Assembly (NCBI RefSeq): GCF_013299165.1
Contig: NZ_JAAFKD010000026.1
Coordinates: forward strand, 1-64,000
Reading direction: 5' to 3'
Length of the DNA: 64,000 nucleotides
DNA from: Microcoleus sp. bin38.metabat.b11b12b14.051
GTDB lineage: Bacteria > Cyanobacteriota > Cyanobacteriia > Cyanobacteriales > Microcoleaceae
A model generated the notes under the pieces. It ran no database searches. It had not been told where the DNA came from and was given only the letters and a program-made list of their open reading frames with translations. Made by a program: the position numbers and the translations under genes. Positions 46,616 through 55,392 of the stretch are shown here, piece by piece (the first letter of the stretch is position 1; every line of letters begins with the position of its first letter).

Positions 46616-47605
46616 ATGTCAACACATTTGCTAAAAAGTATGACAGCCAAACTGGAATTAGCACAGCAACCGTCGTCGAGAACACCAGCTTGGATCGCAA
46701 CGGCTTCATTATTTGCCAGCCTAATCCCCCTATCTTTAGCACCAATCCTCGTCAAATTGTGCGAACGAGAAATAGGTTCAAATGCCGTAGCATTCCATCG
46801 CGGCTGGATCGCTACCATAGTCTTTGGGTTGTTGAGCGGACTTGAGGCTTTGGGCCGCCAAAAATCTGATAACCAACCCGTAGAACAGAAGTCTTTTACG
46901 AGACGAGAATTGGGGCTATTGGTAGCATTGGGAACTTTCGGAGCGACCTACTTCCTCCTGTGGTCTTTGTCGCTGACTCAAACCAACGTTGCCAACGTTA
47001 CGTTATTTTGTGGTTTGAACCCACTGTTTGTCGGCTTGGGGGGGTGGTTGTTCTTAGGTCGGCGCTATAATAGCAGATTCATCATTGGCATGGTCATGGC
47101 ACTGGCGGGAGCGATCGCTATGGGATTGGATGACGTGCAGTTCGCCACTGACCAAGTACAAGGTAATGCCCTCGCCTTACTATCCGGGATTTGTTTTGCT
47201 GCGTATCTGATACTGCTAGAACTACTGCGATCCCGATTTACCACGGCAACCTTACTGTTGTGGCGCTGCGCCTTCACGACTATGTTTGCGTTTCCCTTCC
47301 TCGCACTCGCCGAAGAAAGATTGTTTCCCCATTCCTGGATGGGGTGGTTTTTCGTAATTTTGCAAGCCATCTTGTGCCAAGTGTTGGGTCAAGGACTTTT
47401 GGCTTACAGCCTCAGCAGGCTGTCGTCAGGGTTCGTCGCCGTCACGCTTCTTTTCGAGCCAGTCCTTGCCTCAATCTTCGCTTGGGTAATTTTCTCTGAA
47501 CGCTTGGGTTTCTTTGACTTGGTGGCGTTTGTCGTGATTTTATTAGGTATTTATGTAGCTCAATCGAGTCAATCTGCCGTTAAAGAAACCAGCGAGGTAG
47601 CGTAA
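46616..47605 (+). CDS. EamA/DMT-family transporter (second of a tandem pair)
   Basis: A 329-residue ten-TM protein closely parallel to its upstream neighbour: SLIPLSLAPILVKLCEREIG, NVANVTLFCGLNPLFVGLG, LGQGLLAYSLSRLSSGFVAV, LLFEPVLASIFAWVIFSERL. It has a longer N-terminal soluble lead (about 28 residues). The C-terminal codons run into the eroded left end of the MITE B copy at the island border, so the original C-terminus may have been slightly different. Efflux of small metabolites is the family function. Confidence 0.9.
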   Translation: MSTHLLKSMTAKLELAQQPSSRTPAWIATASLFASLIPLSLAPILVKLCEREIGSNAVAFHRGWIATIVFGLLSGLEALGRQKSDNQPVEQKSFTRRELGLLVALGTFGATYFLLWSLSLTQTNVANVTLFCGLNPLFVGLGGWLFLGRRYNSRFIIGMVMALAGAIAMGLDDVQFATDQVQGNALALLSGICFAAYLILLELLRSRFTTATLLLWRCAFTTMFAFPFLALAEERLFPHSWMGWFFVILQAILCQVLGQGLLAYSLSRLSSGFVAVTLLFEPVLASIFAWVIFSERLGFFDLVAFVVILLGIYVAQSSQSAVKETSEVA

Positions 47606-47685
47606 TTAATGCGCGATCCCTATATTTAAGAAATTGGGAAAGCTAATTGTTGCTACTGTACCTCATAACAGCGGGAACCGCTGTA
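47599..47685. mobile_element. MITE family B, copy 2 (left end eroded)
   Basis: From the TTTAAGAAATTGGGAAAGCT block to the terminal CAGCGGGAACCGCTGTA this matches copy 1 (39828-39935) in the same orientation. The left repeat has lost about 16-20 bp, and the remaining CAGCG-AGGTAGCG overlaps the end of the EamA gene. The right border TA (47684-47685) joins the nucleotidyltransferase gene. Confidence 0.82.
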
Positions 47686-48380
47686 TGTTCTGCCAAATAA
47701 TCAAAGATTTTAGGATCGAGGACATACATCCCAAACATTGATAAAAATAAATCCTCTGGCAAGCCTTCTACGCTTAAATGCTGCCGCGCATACTCGATAT
47801 CCGGCTTTTCGTAAACTTGCGTCACAGACAAAATAGCATCTTGTTCCTGCCAAACTCCCGCCGCACAGCCGTAGTGATGAATTACATCAGATGGTGTTAA
47901 TCTCAAACCGATCGCACTTTGCCGCACTTGCGAGTAAATATCCAATAGCTGGCGCGCGCAAGAGATTTCTATGGACGACAAATAAATGTGGTCGCCCAAA
48001 AGCAGGAGAAATGGCTCGTTGTTCACCCATTCCTTAGCACAGAATACCGCGTGGCCGAACCCTTCCTGGACATCCTGAGTGAGAATTGTAACGCGCTGAC
48101 CCAACTCTTGTAAATATTGGCTGTACTCCTGATTTGGCTTAGACAATTTTTGGAAAAGTTCGGGAGACGGCCCAGTTTTAAAGAAATCTTCAAAAAAAGT
48201 GCGAGATCCCTTTTGCACAACTATACAAACTTCTTCGATGCCCGCACTCAAAGCTTCTTCCACAATTGCCAAAATTATCGGTTTAGCGCGGCCGTCGCGA
48301 TCGATAATTGGCAAAAATTCCTTCTTCACCGCCAGAGTTGCCGGAAACATCCGAGTGCCGAAACCGGCGGCCGGAATCAC
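47643..48380 (-). pseudogene. N-terminal part of a sugar-phosphate nucleotidyltransferase, cut by MITE B
   Basis: The fragment has the nucleotide-binding signature IPAAGFGTRMFPATLAVKKE, FLLLLGDHIYLSS and VYEKPDIEYARQHL of UTP-glucose-1-phosphate uridylyltransferase-like enzymes. Native sequence ends at F-D-Y-L-A-E-H (47686); the last codons (TAVPAVMRYSSNN) are read from MITE sequence. The native C-terminus lies at 39626-39829. Upstream, codons R-K-A-V precede IPAAG without a normal start. The frame is open back to the stop of the GHMP kinase gene (48459), so it may once have been fused to it. Expected role: making an NDP-sugar from a sugar 1-phosphate. Confidence 0.85.
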
Positions 48381-48458
48381 GGCTTTGCGGACTTGCAGTC
48401 GGGAAGCTTTTTCTGCATCTTTTCTTTCTTCTATCTGCGTGGAACAGGCGTCCCGCCT

Positions 48459-49553
48459 TTATATTTCTGGGGTTGCTGCATTAAATTCTGTTTCAGGCTC
48501 CAAATGGGTCTGAGAACTAATAGTAAGTTTCACACATTCCATCTGAGGAAAATCCCGTGCAATAATATTGATAACTTGCTGTTGAATTTCTGCATCTTTC
48601 ACGATAAATTGCGCCGTGCCGTCTCCCTGAGAACCTACTTTCTTCCCGCCCAAAATATAAGGCTGAATCGGTTGATAGTTCAGGAGTTCGTGCAAAACGG
48701 GAGCAGTTAATTGCCCGGGACAAGCGGGGATTAAATACCTGTCAAATTCCCTCTGGGCAACTTTCATCAACTCGCCGATTTTAACCGCATCTCCCTGCTG
48801 CAAAGCTGCGGCGGCATCTTGGGTAATTTGATAATTAATCGCACCGAGATATTTCTGCACGTTTACTTGAACTTCATTCGCAGCAAAGGGGTAAGCCTGA
48901 TTAAGGCTTGCCAGGATTTCTTGAGTGTTTTTACTAGCGCCCAAATCTGCGATGACAAAAAACAAATCTTTGGTAACTTTTAGCTCAACAACATCCATTT
49001 GAGCGCCATCAAAAATCATCATAATCGGGCGATTTCCATAGGCACAACCCTGATCCATGCGGTCGCAACGGGAAGGTGTGGCAGTCTCGCCTAGATAAGC
49101 CATTTCCATTTCGGCACGGACGTTCATTTTTAAATCGTATAAGCGATTGAAAGCCCTGGCTACTAACACGCAAATTGCGGCACTTGAAGACAAGCCTTTC
49201 TGAATTGGCAAATCTGTTAAATAATTGTCAATTTCCAGTCCTCCCACGCTGCATTGCGAGAGAAATTGAGCGGCAACACCGGCTGCATAACTGAAAAAAC
49301 TTCCTGTTTGTGCTTCAGCAAGCAGAGCATTTTTTGCCATCGGGAGTGCAGCTTCTATTTTTGTGCCGTCATTTAAAGCAGCCCGCAAAATCAAGTGTGT
49401 CGGATGTTTTTTGACTTCGGCATAAATTCCTTGATTTGTACTGGCTATCAGAGTGCAGCCTTTTTCTATAGCGGGATTCAGCGGGCGATAACCTGCGGCC
49501 CAATCGCTGTGTTCGCCAAACAAACACAGGCGGCCCGGAACAAAAAGTTTCAT
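48459..49553 (-). CDS. GHMP-family sugar kinase (glucuronokinase/galactokinase-like)
   Basis: A 364-residue cytoplasmic kinase. Motif 1 is PGRLCLFGEHSDWAAGYRPL, motif 2 (phosphate loop) DLPIQKGLSSSAAICVLVA, and motif 3 PYILGGKKVGSQGDGTAQFI. The CDRMDQGCAYGNRPIMMIFDG segment resembles glucuronokinase- and L-arabinokinase-type enzymes. It should phosphorylate a monosaccharide at C1. The next gene in the same frame, only 26 codons after the stop, is the broken nucleotidyltransferase. Kinase and nucleotidyltransferase together form a sugar-salvage pair, as in FKP-type bifunctional enzymes. Sugar specificity is not determinable. Confidence 0.88.
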   Translation of the reverse strand: MKLFVPGRLCLFGEHSDWAAGYRPLNPAIEKGCTLIASTNQGIYAEVKKHPTHLILRAALNDGTKIEAALPMAKNALLAEAQTGSFFSYAAGVAAQFLSQCSVGGLEIDNYLTDLPIQKGLSSSAAICVLVARAFNRLYDLKMNVRAEMEMAYLGETATPSRCDRMDQGCAYGNRPIMMIFDGAQMDVVELKVTKDLFFVIADLGASKNTQEILASLNQAYPFAANEVQVNVQKYLGAINYQITQDAAAALQQGDAVKIGELMKVAQREFDRYLIPACPGQLTAPVLHELLNYQPIQPYILGGKKVGSQGDGTAQFIVKDAEIQQQVINIIARDFPQMECVKLTISSQTHLEPETEFNAATPEI

Positions 49554-49702
49554 CGCATCTATCTAAGGGTATCTATAATTGTGATTACTTTAACCTGAAA
49601 CGGAGATATTTTACTAAAGTGCGATCGTCCTTTGGGTTGATGTAAGTGACTGGGGAAATTTGTTTTAATAAATGTAAAGTTAGAGTTGAAGGAAGAGTTT
49701 CA

Positions 49703-50242
49703 ATGCGTAAGTTAAACATAGGTCTATCTGAGGAGCAACGTGCAGGCGTGATCGAACTCTTGAATCACGACCTGTCTAATGCTTATCTACTGTTAATCAA
49801 AACCAAAAAGTATCACTGGGATGTAGTTGGCCCGCAGTTTCGATCGCTCCACCAGTTGTGGGAAGAACACTACCAAGCATTGACTGAGAATATTGATGCT
49901 TTGGCCGAACGGGTTAGGGCTTTAGGCGGCTACCCAATCGGTACTGCTGAGGGTTTTCTGAAGTATGCTTCGATTAAGGAACATATCGGCGATTTGCCTT
50001 TGGCGACTGAGATGGTGTCGCGTTTGGTTGACGATCACGAACTGGTTATTCGCAATCTCCGCCTACACGTCGAACAGTGTTCTGAAGAGTTCAAGGATGA
50101 CGGAACCGCAGACTTTTTGACGGGTTTGATGGAACAGCACGAGCAAATGGCTTGGATGTTGCGATCGTTTATTGAAGGCGAATCTATTTCGCCCGATGGT
50201 AAACAGCCACAAGCTAAAACTCCTACGGCTTCTCACGCTTAG
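49703..50242 (+). CDS. dps: Dps family DNA-protecting ferritin-like protein
   Basis: A four-helix-bundle ferritin-like subunit of 179 residues that would assemble into a dodecamer, oxidise and store iron, and shield DNA under stress. The ferroxidase-site residues are in KKYHWDVVGPQFRSLHQLWE and the Dps-type D-x-x-A-E-R-V-R-A-L-G. The start is ATG at 49703, chosen because GGAAG lies 8 bp upstream; an open frame continues to 49646 but lacks a binding site. The C-terminal tail is rich in Pro/Gln/Lys. Monocistronic, with a hairpin 30 bp downstream. Confidence 0.93.
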   Translation: MRKLNIGLSEEQRAGVIELLNHDLSNAYLLLIKTKKYHWDVVGPQFRSLHQLWEEHYQALTENIDALAERVRALGGYPIGTAEGFLKYASIKEHIGDLPLATEMVSRLVDDHELVIRNLRLHVEQCSEEFKDDGTADFLTGLMEQHEQMAWMLRSFIEGESISPDGKQPQAKTPTASHA

Positions 50243-50271
50243 AGAGATTAGACCTCTTGCAAAAATAGCTA

Positions 50272-50295
50272 GGAACGGGCCGAAGAGCCCGTTCC
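50272..50295 (+). terminator. Hairpin after dps
   Basis: Perfect 9-bp GC-rich arms GGAACGGGC (50272-50280) and GCCCGTTCC (50287-50295) around CGAAGA, 30 bp after the dps stop. No strong U-run follows directly; the sequence is AAAATTTGATAAAAAAG. Confidence 0.5.
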
Positions 50296-50408
50296 AAAAT
50301 TTGATAAAAAAGACTTTTGTAAGATATCTATTGTAGGGGAATTGTGCGCGGTATTGGTGTTAATTTAATCCAAAAGACCGCTTTTATACTTAAATCCCTG
50401 GCGGATTA

Positions 50409-53400
50409 TTAAGTTTCCAAAGTGATTAATTGAGCAATTTCTTCAGTCTGAAAACCTAAAGCCATCGGTCTCTCAACTTCGGGAATGATTTGCACATCAT
50501 AAAGTTCCGTGACTACTCCTTCAAATCGGAGCCAATGAACTACAGCGCCAGTATTGAGATCAATTACCATCATACCACAACGCGGCTCAGCATCTTTTGC
50601 TACTAACAATTCATCTAATTCTAAGCCGCTAAAAGTTCGATCGCCACCTCGCGGTTTGGAAAGTCCCACAATCGCCCAATTTTGCCAGAATGCGAGTCCT
50701 CGCACGTATCCGGGACAAAATGCGATCGCCTGAAATTCCCCAGTCTCTAAATCCACATAACCCAACTCTCCGCGCCCCGAATTCAGTACCCACAATTTGT
50801 CCTGATACCAGCGGGGCGAGTGCGGCATTGACAATCCAGTGGTGATGATATCATTGGATTCGATATCTATGATGATGCCGCCATTTTTTCGCCGATCGCG
50901 CCAGCCATCCACCACATCCGACTGACTCGATGCTGTCACATACTTAGGTTTTCCCTCCACCATCGCTAAACCGTTGAGGTGACAGCGATCCTCGTTGACG
51001 TATTGCGAGATAAACGGCGGTTTCCACAGCGGTTTGCAACTGTGACGATCGCTCAACGTGGCGATACAATTGAGCAACGTGCTGATGAAAATTACTTGTC
51101 CGCTGCTATCTACAGCTACATCATGAATGTCGATATCGCCTGTAGTGTGGGCGATGCGGGGCACGTAAAGCCGATCGCAATTTTGATGCAATTGTCCCGC
51201 CGCTAGCACGTTGTCTAATTGCCAGAGTTGATATTTGGAACTTAGGTAAATCCGCGATGGCGTGCAGAAAAGTCCCATCGCGCGATCGAATATCCGCCAA
51301 AAACCCGATATTCTGTTAGCTTCCGGGTGAGCACCGATGAACATCAATCGGCTGGTTTGATAGGTACTGCAAGCGATGGTAATTTTTTGTTGGGCTAGCC
51401 AAGTGGGCAAATCGCGATCGCCCAGAATTTCGCTGGTAGGTTCAGAAACTAAATTAACTGCCACTTTACCACCATTTGCCTCTATTAAATCTCCGAAATT
51501 TTCTGTTGCTGGCACATCGATCGCTGCGGGTGCTTTTCCCGATTGAAACTTCTCCCATGCCATCTCATATCCTAACTCTAAATGTCGCACAGTTTTCGGC
51601 GTATCAAATAATGGCAACTGGCGGCGGTGAGAGTGTAAATAATTTTTCAACTCTTGCAATTGAGCGGAATTATTTGCTAAGTTCACCGCTAACTGTTCGT
51701 ATTCTGCTAAACTATTAACTATTAACTGTGGTAAGTTCACTGCTGTCAATAAACTCGCTCCTACCCGCGCCGCAAAAGTTTCACCGGGAAAGGTAATAAA
51801 CGGAATTCCCATCCACAAAGCATCGCTACCTGTAGTATGAGCATTGCAATATAAAGTATCCAGGAATAAGTCAATCCAAATGTGGCGGATGAGATTTTCT
51901 TCTTTGCCGACTCTCGGCGCAAAAATCAGTCTTTCTCCATCAATTCCCCGCAACTTAGCCTCATTTTTCAGATTTTGTGTTGCTTCTGGATTGCTCTCCA
52001 ACAACCACAAGACACTATTAGGTACTTGCTCTAAAATTCGCATCCACACGCCAAACATCACAGGTTCAATTTTACGGCTGTGATTGAAGCATCCGAACAC
52101 AAAAGCACTTTCTGGTAATCCATATTTAGTTTTAGGGTTTTTCAGTTTAATTTGTGCGTTTTCGGCGGGACAAATCCGCAGGTAGTTGTTAATTTGATAG
52201 CTATCTGGTAAGCAAATGAATTTTTCACTAAAAAACTCGGCAATTCGGGGCGGCGTAACTATATTATCTGTGATAAAGTAATCGATAAAGTCGGCTCCCA
52301 TTGTATTCGCGTAAGTCAGATAACTTATTTGAATTGGAGCGGGGCGCTGGGCTAAGATTTCAGGATTAGCATATACTGTATATCCTGCCATATCGATCAG
52401 AATATGAATTTTGTCATTATATATTTTCTCTGCTGCTGCTGGCGTAGTTAGACCTCGCAAATCGGTAAATTGATCGCAGTCTGTTTTAATTTTTTGTCGC
52501 TCGTAGCTGCCATCTTCCGGGCCTAGAGAATAGGCGAATATTTCAAATCGAGATCGATCGTGCAAAGCGAACAATTCACCCATTAAATGCGTCAGGGCGT
52601 GGTTGTGAAAATCTCCAGCAATGTAACCTACGCGCAGCCGTTGGGGAGGAGTAGCCGGAGGTAGATGAGGGGGAAAGTAGTTGCGATCGACTTTGCTGCT
52701 GACAAATTTGGCAAAGTAGCGGGCGATCGCTAAATGTCGATCGCCCTTAAATGGCGAAAACAGGGTAAAGTCAAAAATAGAGAAGTCTGTCAAGATATCT
52801 TGGGCGATTAGACTTGCGCCAATTTCCCACATTTGTTCGCTGAGGGCTGCTGAATCTTCCCATTGACAAATTACTTGGTTGACTTTCACCAAAGCTGCCA
52901 TTGCATTGATGTTATTCGCGTCTAGTTGCAAGACTTTTTGATAATTTGCCGCCGCCTCAGTATATCGATCGCAGCCAAATTGAATTCTGGCTAAGTTTCC
53001 CAAGGCTGGAATCGAATCTGGTTGAATTGCTAAAGCTTTTTGATAGGCAATTTCGGCTGCTTCTGGCTTTTCCTGTTTGGCAAGTAGGCTTCCTAGGCTA
53101 TTATAGGCGATCGCATAATTGGGATTGTAGGTGACGGCTTGTTCGTAGGCTGCGATCGCGCGATCGACTTCGGCGACATTTTCCAGAGCTACGCCTAAAT
53201 TGTACCACGCTTGAGAGTAACGCTGTTCGCAGTTTAAGGCTTGGCGGTAAAAGGCGATCGCCTCTTGCCATTGTTGTTTGACTAATTTAGCATTTCCCAA
53301 TTGAAAGTAAGCGGGAGCATAATTAGGTTCCAGCGTGATAATCTGTAAATATTCGGTTGTGGCTGCTTCCCAGTTGTCTTGCTTTTGGAGAGCTAAAGCG

Positions 53401-53438
53401 CGATCGTAAAGGCTATCTGCTGAAATTTGTTGTGACAT
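50409..53438 (-). CDS. TPR - O-GlcNAc-transferase-like (GT41) - TIGR03032-like fusion protein
   Basis: A 1009-residue soluble protein. About five TPR repeats (10-190; AWYNLGVALENVAEVDRAIA) lead into a GT41/SPINDLY-like catalytic region (about 265-650). Conserved elements there are LRVGYIAGDFHNHALTHLMG, MGADFIDYFITD, FVFGCFNHSRKIEPVMF and AHTTGSDALWMGIPFITFPG. A C-terminal beta-propeller-like domain (about 685-1000) resembles TIGR03032 (GDIDIHDVAVDSSGQVIFIS, CHLNGLAMVEGKPKYVTA, MPHSPRWYQDKLWVLNSGRG). GT41 enzymes add a sugar to Ser/Thr of proteins using TPRs to hold the target. The propeller may add substrate recognition; its function is unknown. It is divergent from dps. Confidence 0.92.
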   Translation of the reverse strand: MSQQISADSLYDRALALQKQDNWEAATTEYLQIITLEPNYAPAYFQLGNAKLVKQQWQEAIAFYRQALNCEQRYSQAWYNLGVALENVAEVDRAIAAYEQAVTYNPNYAIAYNSLGSLLAKQEKPEAAEIAYQKALAIQPDSIPALGNLARIQFGCDRYTEAAANYQKVLQLDANNINAMAALVKVNQVICQWEDSAALSEQMWEIGASLIAQDILTDFSIFDFTLFSPFKGDRHLAIARYFAKFVSSKVDRNYFPPHLPPATPPQRLRVGYIAGDFHNHALTHLMGELFALHDRSRFEIFAYSLGPEDGSYERQKIKTDCDQFTDLRGLTTPAAAEKIYNDKIHILIDMAGYTVYANPEILAQRPAPIQISYLTYANTMGADFIDYFITDNIVTPPRIAEFFSEKFICLPDSYQINNYLRICPAENAQIKLKNPKTKYGLPESAFVFGCFNHSRKIEPVMFGVWMRILEQVPNSVLWLLESNPEATQNLKNEAKLRGIDGERLIFAPRVGKEENLIRHIWIDLFLDTLYCNAHTTGSDALWMGIPFITFPGETFAARVGASLLTAVNLPQLIVNSLAEYEQLAVNLANNSAQLQELKNYLHSHRRQLPLFDTPKTVRHLELGYEMAWEKFQSGKAPAAIDVPATENFGDLIEANGGKVAVNLVSEPTSEILGDRDLPTWLAQQKITIACSTYQTSRLMFIGAHPEANRISGFWRIFDRAMGLFCTPSRIYLSSKYQLWQLDNVLAAGQLHQNCDRLYVPRIAHTTGDIDIHDVAVDSSGQVIFISTLLNCIATLSDRHSCKPLWKPPFISQYVNEDRCHLNGLAMVEGKPKYVTASSQSDVVDGWRDRRKNGGIIIDIESNDIITTGLSMPHSPRWYQDKLWVLNSGRGELGYVDLETGEFQAIAFCPGYVRGLAFWQNWAIVGLSKPRGGDRTFSGLELDELLVAKDAEPRCGMMVIDLNTGAVVHWLRFEGVVTELYDVQIIPEVERPMALGFQTEEIAQLITLET

Positions 53439-53493
53439 TTTCTATCTATTAGTTTAGTATTAGATAATTTATACATTTGAGATTTTTTTTCAC

Positions 53494-55044
53494 TTACGCT
53501 CGAATAACTGTAACCGCTCGTCCGGCTTGTGTTGTATGAATTTCTGTTTTCAACCGTTCTTCTAATTCCAGTGCGTTGTCGCGCCGATCGAAAATCACCA
53601 ACCAACCCGAATCTTGTTTCAATCTCGCTAAATACTCATCTAATTGTAACAATCCTTTAGTCAAAGGATCGACTTTCCGAGTGCGCCAGACTTTCAATTC
53701 AATACCCAAAGTTACCTCACCATAGCCCAAACACAAATCCATGCGATCGCGCCCAATGGCATATTCTCTTTCTAACGTTCCTCCACCGTTAATTACCCGA
53801 TGCAAAAACGCCATCAGCACCAAATGAGGCGCTATTTCGGGATAGGATGCACTCTTGAGTAACGGTTCGCCATGCTGCAACCAAAACGCCAGAAAAGCTT
53901 GGAGTAAAGCATCTGTGTTTAATTCTCCGCGAGCGTTGAGCCAACTCGGGCTGATAATCGGTAAACTATCTTGAGGCCCTTGCACCAAAACTCGCGGCAA
54001 AACTTCTCGGTAAATCGGATTCGCAATCACTAATCCCCCCGCCGGATCGCGTTTGAGCAATCCCAAATCTACCAAATACTGGCGATCGTCATTGGAAGAC
54101 TCTGGCAATTCTCGTCCCGCCAACATTGGTTCAATAATGGCTTGAACTCGTTTTTCTCTAAGTCGTTCAGCTAAACTATCTAAATGTGTATCTTGGCGTT
54201 TAATAATGATTTCCTTTGCTGTTAAAATATGTTCTTTTGTAATGACTAGAGATTCATCAACGACCAATTCTTCGACTATTTCCTTAGCTAAAGCATTCAC
54301 CAACCAAGGTTGTCCCTGAGTTAGTTCAAAGGCTAAATCTGCTGCTTCTGACGTAAAAACTTGTCCAGTATCTTGGGTGTGTTGTGCGTAAAGTTCTGCC
54401 ACTTCCTCAATATTAAAATTTCTCATAGTCAGAGAGCGCACTTTAATATTAAACGGACTAGAAGTATTGAGTCGATCGCTCCCACCAGCCGCTACTTTAT
54501 AATCTCTCACATCTCGCAAACCAATTAAACCAACTGATTGAGGAAAAGCATCAGGACGATTGGGATAACCATCTCGCAATTGACGCAGAATGGAAATCAA
54601 AGCAAGGTCTTGCAAAGCATCAATTTCGTCAATCAAAATAACCAAAGGACGAGAGGAAGACTCGGCCCAAAGATTGAGTGCTCCGCCGATGCGCTGTCTG
54701 GCTTCTAATGAAGACCAAACCGGAGGTTGTAACTCTTGAGGAAGTCGGATGGAAATTGCCCTGCCCCAAGCGCCCAGAATCGCTTCTTCTGCGCCTGCGA
54801 TATCTTGACTGAAGGGTGCGCCAACTTCGACTGACAGCATGACAGCGGTATATTGTCCGCTATCAGTAAGTTGCTTGGCTAAAGCCAGCATGGCAGTGGT
54901 TTTACCAATTTGTCGCGGCGCATGGATCACAAAATAGTTTTGCTGGCCAATCAGTCGCTCTAGGTTGGGGAGGCGACTGGTAGCAGATAGCATATAGTGG
55001 ATATCAGCGCGGCACGGGCCGGCGGTATTGAAGGAGCGCTGCAT
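53494..55044 (-). CDS. AAA-like ATPase with C-terminal PD-(D/E)XK nuclease-like domain
   Basis: A 516-residue protein. The ATPase part (about 25-330) has Walker A IHAPRQIGKTTAMLALA, Walker B LVILIDEIDAL and a sensor-like VGLIGLRDVRDY segment. A winged-helix-like stretch follows. The C-terminus (about 405-500) has the pattern of a PD-(D/E)XK fold: GRDRMDLCLGYG (D), then TLGIELKVW (E-x-K), then KGLLQLDEYLARL. This matches the AAA-ATPase-like/PDDEXK families common in bacteria, whose role (DNA processing or defence) is unproven. Whether the nuclease site is active is open. It lies 55 bp upstream of the TPR-GT41 gene on the same strand. Confidence 0.85.
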   Translation of the reverse strand: MQRSFNTAGPCRADIHYMLSATSRLPNLERLIGQQNYFVIHAPRQIGKTTAMLALAKQLTDSGQYTAVMLSVEVGAPFSQDIAGAEEAILGAWGRAISIRLPQELQPPVWSSLEARQRIGGALNLWAESSSRPLVILIDEIDALQDLALISILRQLRDGYPNRPDAFPQSVGLIGLRDVRDYKVAAGGSDRLNTSSPFNIKVRSLTMRNFNIEEVAELYAQHTQDTGQVFTSEAADLAFELTQGQPWLVNALAKEIVEELVVDESLVITKEHILTAKEIIIKRQDTHLDSLAERLREKRVQAIIEPMLAGRELPESSNDDRQYLVDLGLLKRDPAGGLVIANPIYREVLPRVLVQGPQDSLPIISPSWLNARGELNTDALLQAFLAFWLQHGEPLLKSASYPEIAPHLVLMAFLHRVINGGGTLEREYAIGRDRMDLCLGYGEVTLGIELKVWRTRKVDPLTKGLLQLDEYLARLKQDSGWLVIFDRRDNALELEERLKTEIHTTQAGRAVTVIRA

Positions 55045-55392
55045 AGTTAAATTGGGATAGTTAAATTGGGGGAAACATCGGATTTTTTTCAGTGTACTGT
55101 GCGATCGATCTTAACTGAACCGTATTGACTTATAACCACAACATCAGGAGAACCTACTGGTTTGCTATGTGGTGCAATCTAAACAGATTTTTTCTTGGGT
55201 TAGCTAAGTAATGAAAATGGCGATCGCCCGTCGCAAAGGTCAAAGTTATCGTATTCGTGGATGGTGTTCAAAACAGATTCGTTATTAAGTGCATCAAAAG
55301 AGAAGTATTTTACAGATAAATTGCGATCGCGATCGTATCCGAATAATCTTTCTGGGTTTAAAATTTAATCAAAATTAACAATTATTATATTA
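55045..55392. other. Intergenic, upstream of the DUF4347-RTX gene
   Basis: Divergent promoter region of 348 bp. It contains HIP1-like octamers and a 25-codon open frame at 55211-55288 (starting M-K-M-A-I-A-R-R), which is too short and unsupported to call. No palindrome of note. Confidence 0.45.

Larger units (their letters stand above)
39828..47685. mobile_element. 7.8-kb island bounded by direct copies of MITE B, inserted in a nucleotidyltransferase gene
   Basis: Both borders carry MITE B in the same orientation: a complete copy at 39828-39935 and an eroded-left-end copy ending at 47685. Outside the island the two halves of one gene face each other in the same strand and frame. Inside are iscB, a group II intron, mscS and two EamA genes, all unrelated to the interrupted gene. 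Homologous integration of a MITE-bearing circle into a MITE already present in the gene would give this structure; other rearrangements between MITE copies could too. Confidence 0.75.
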
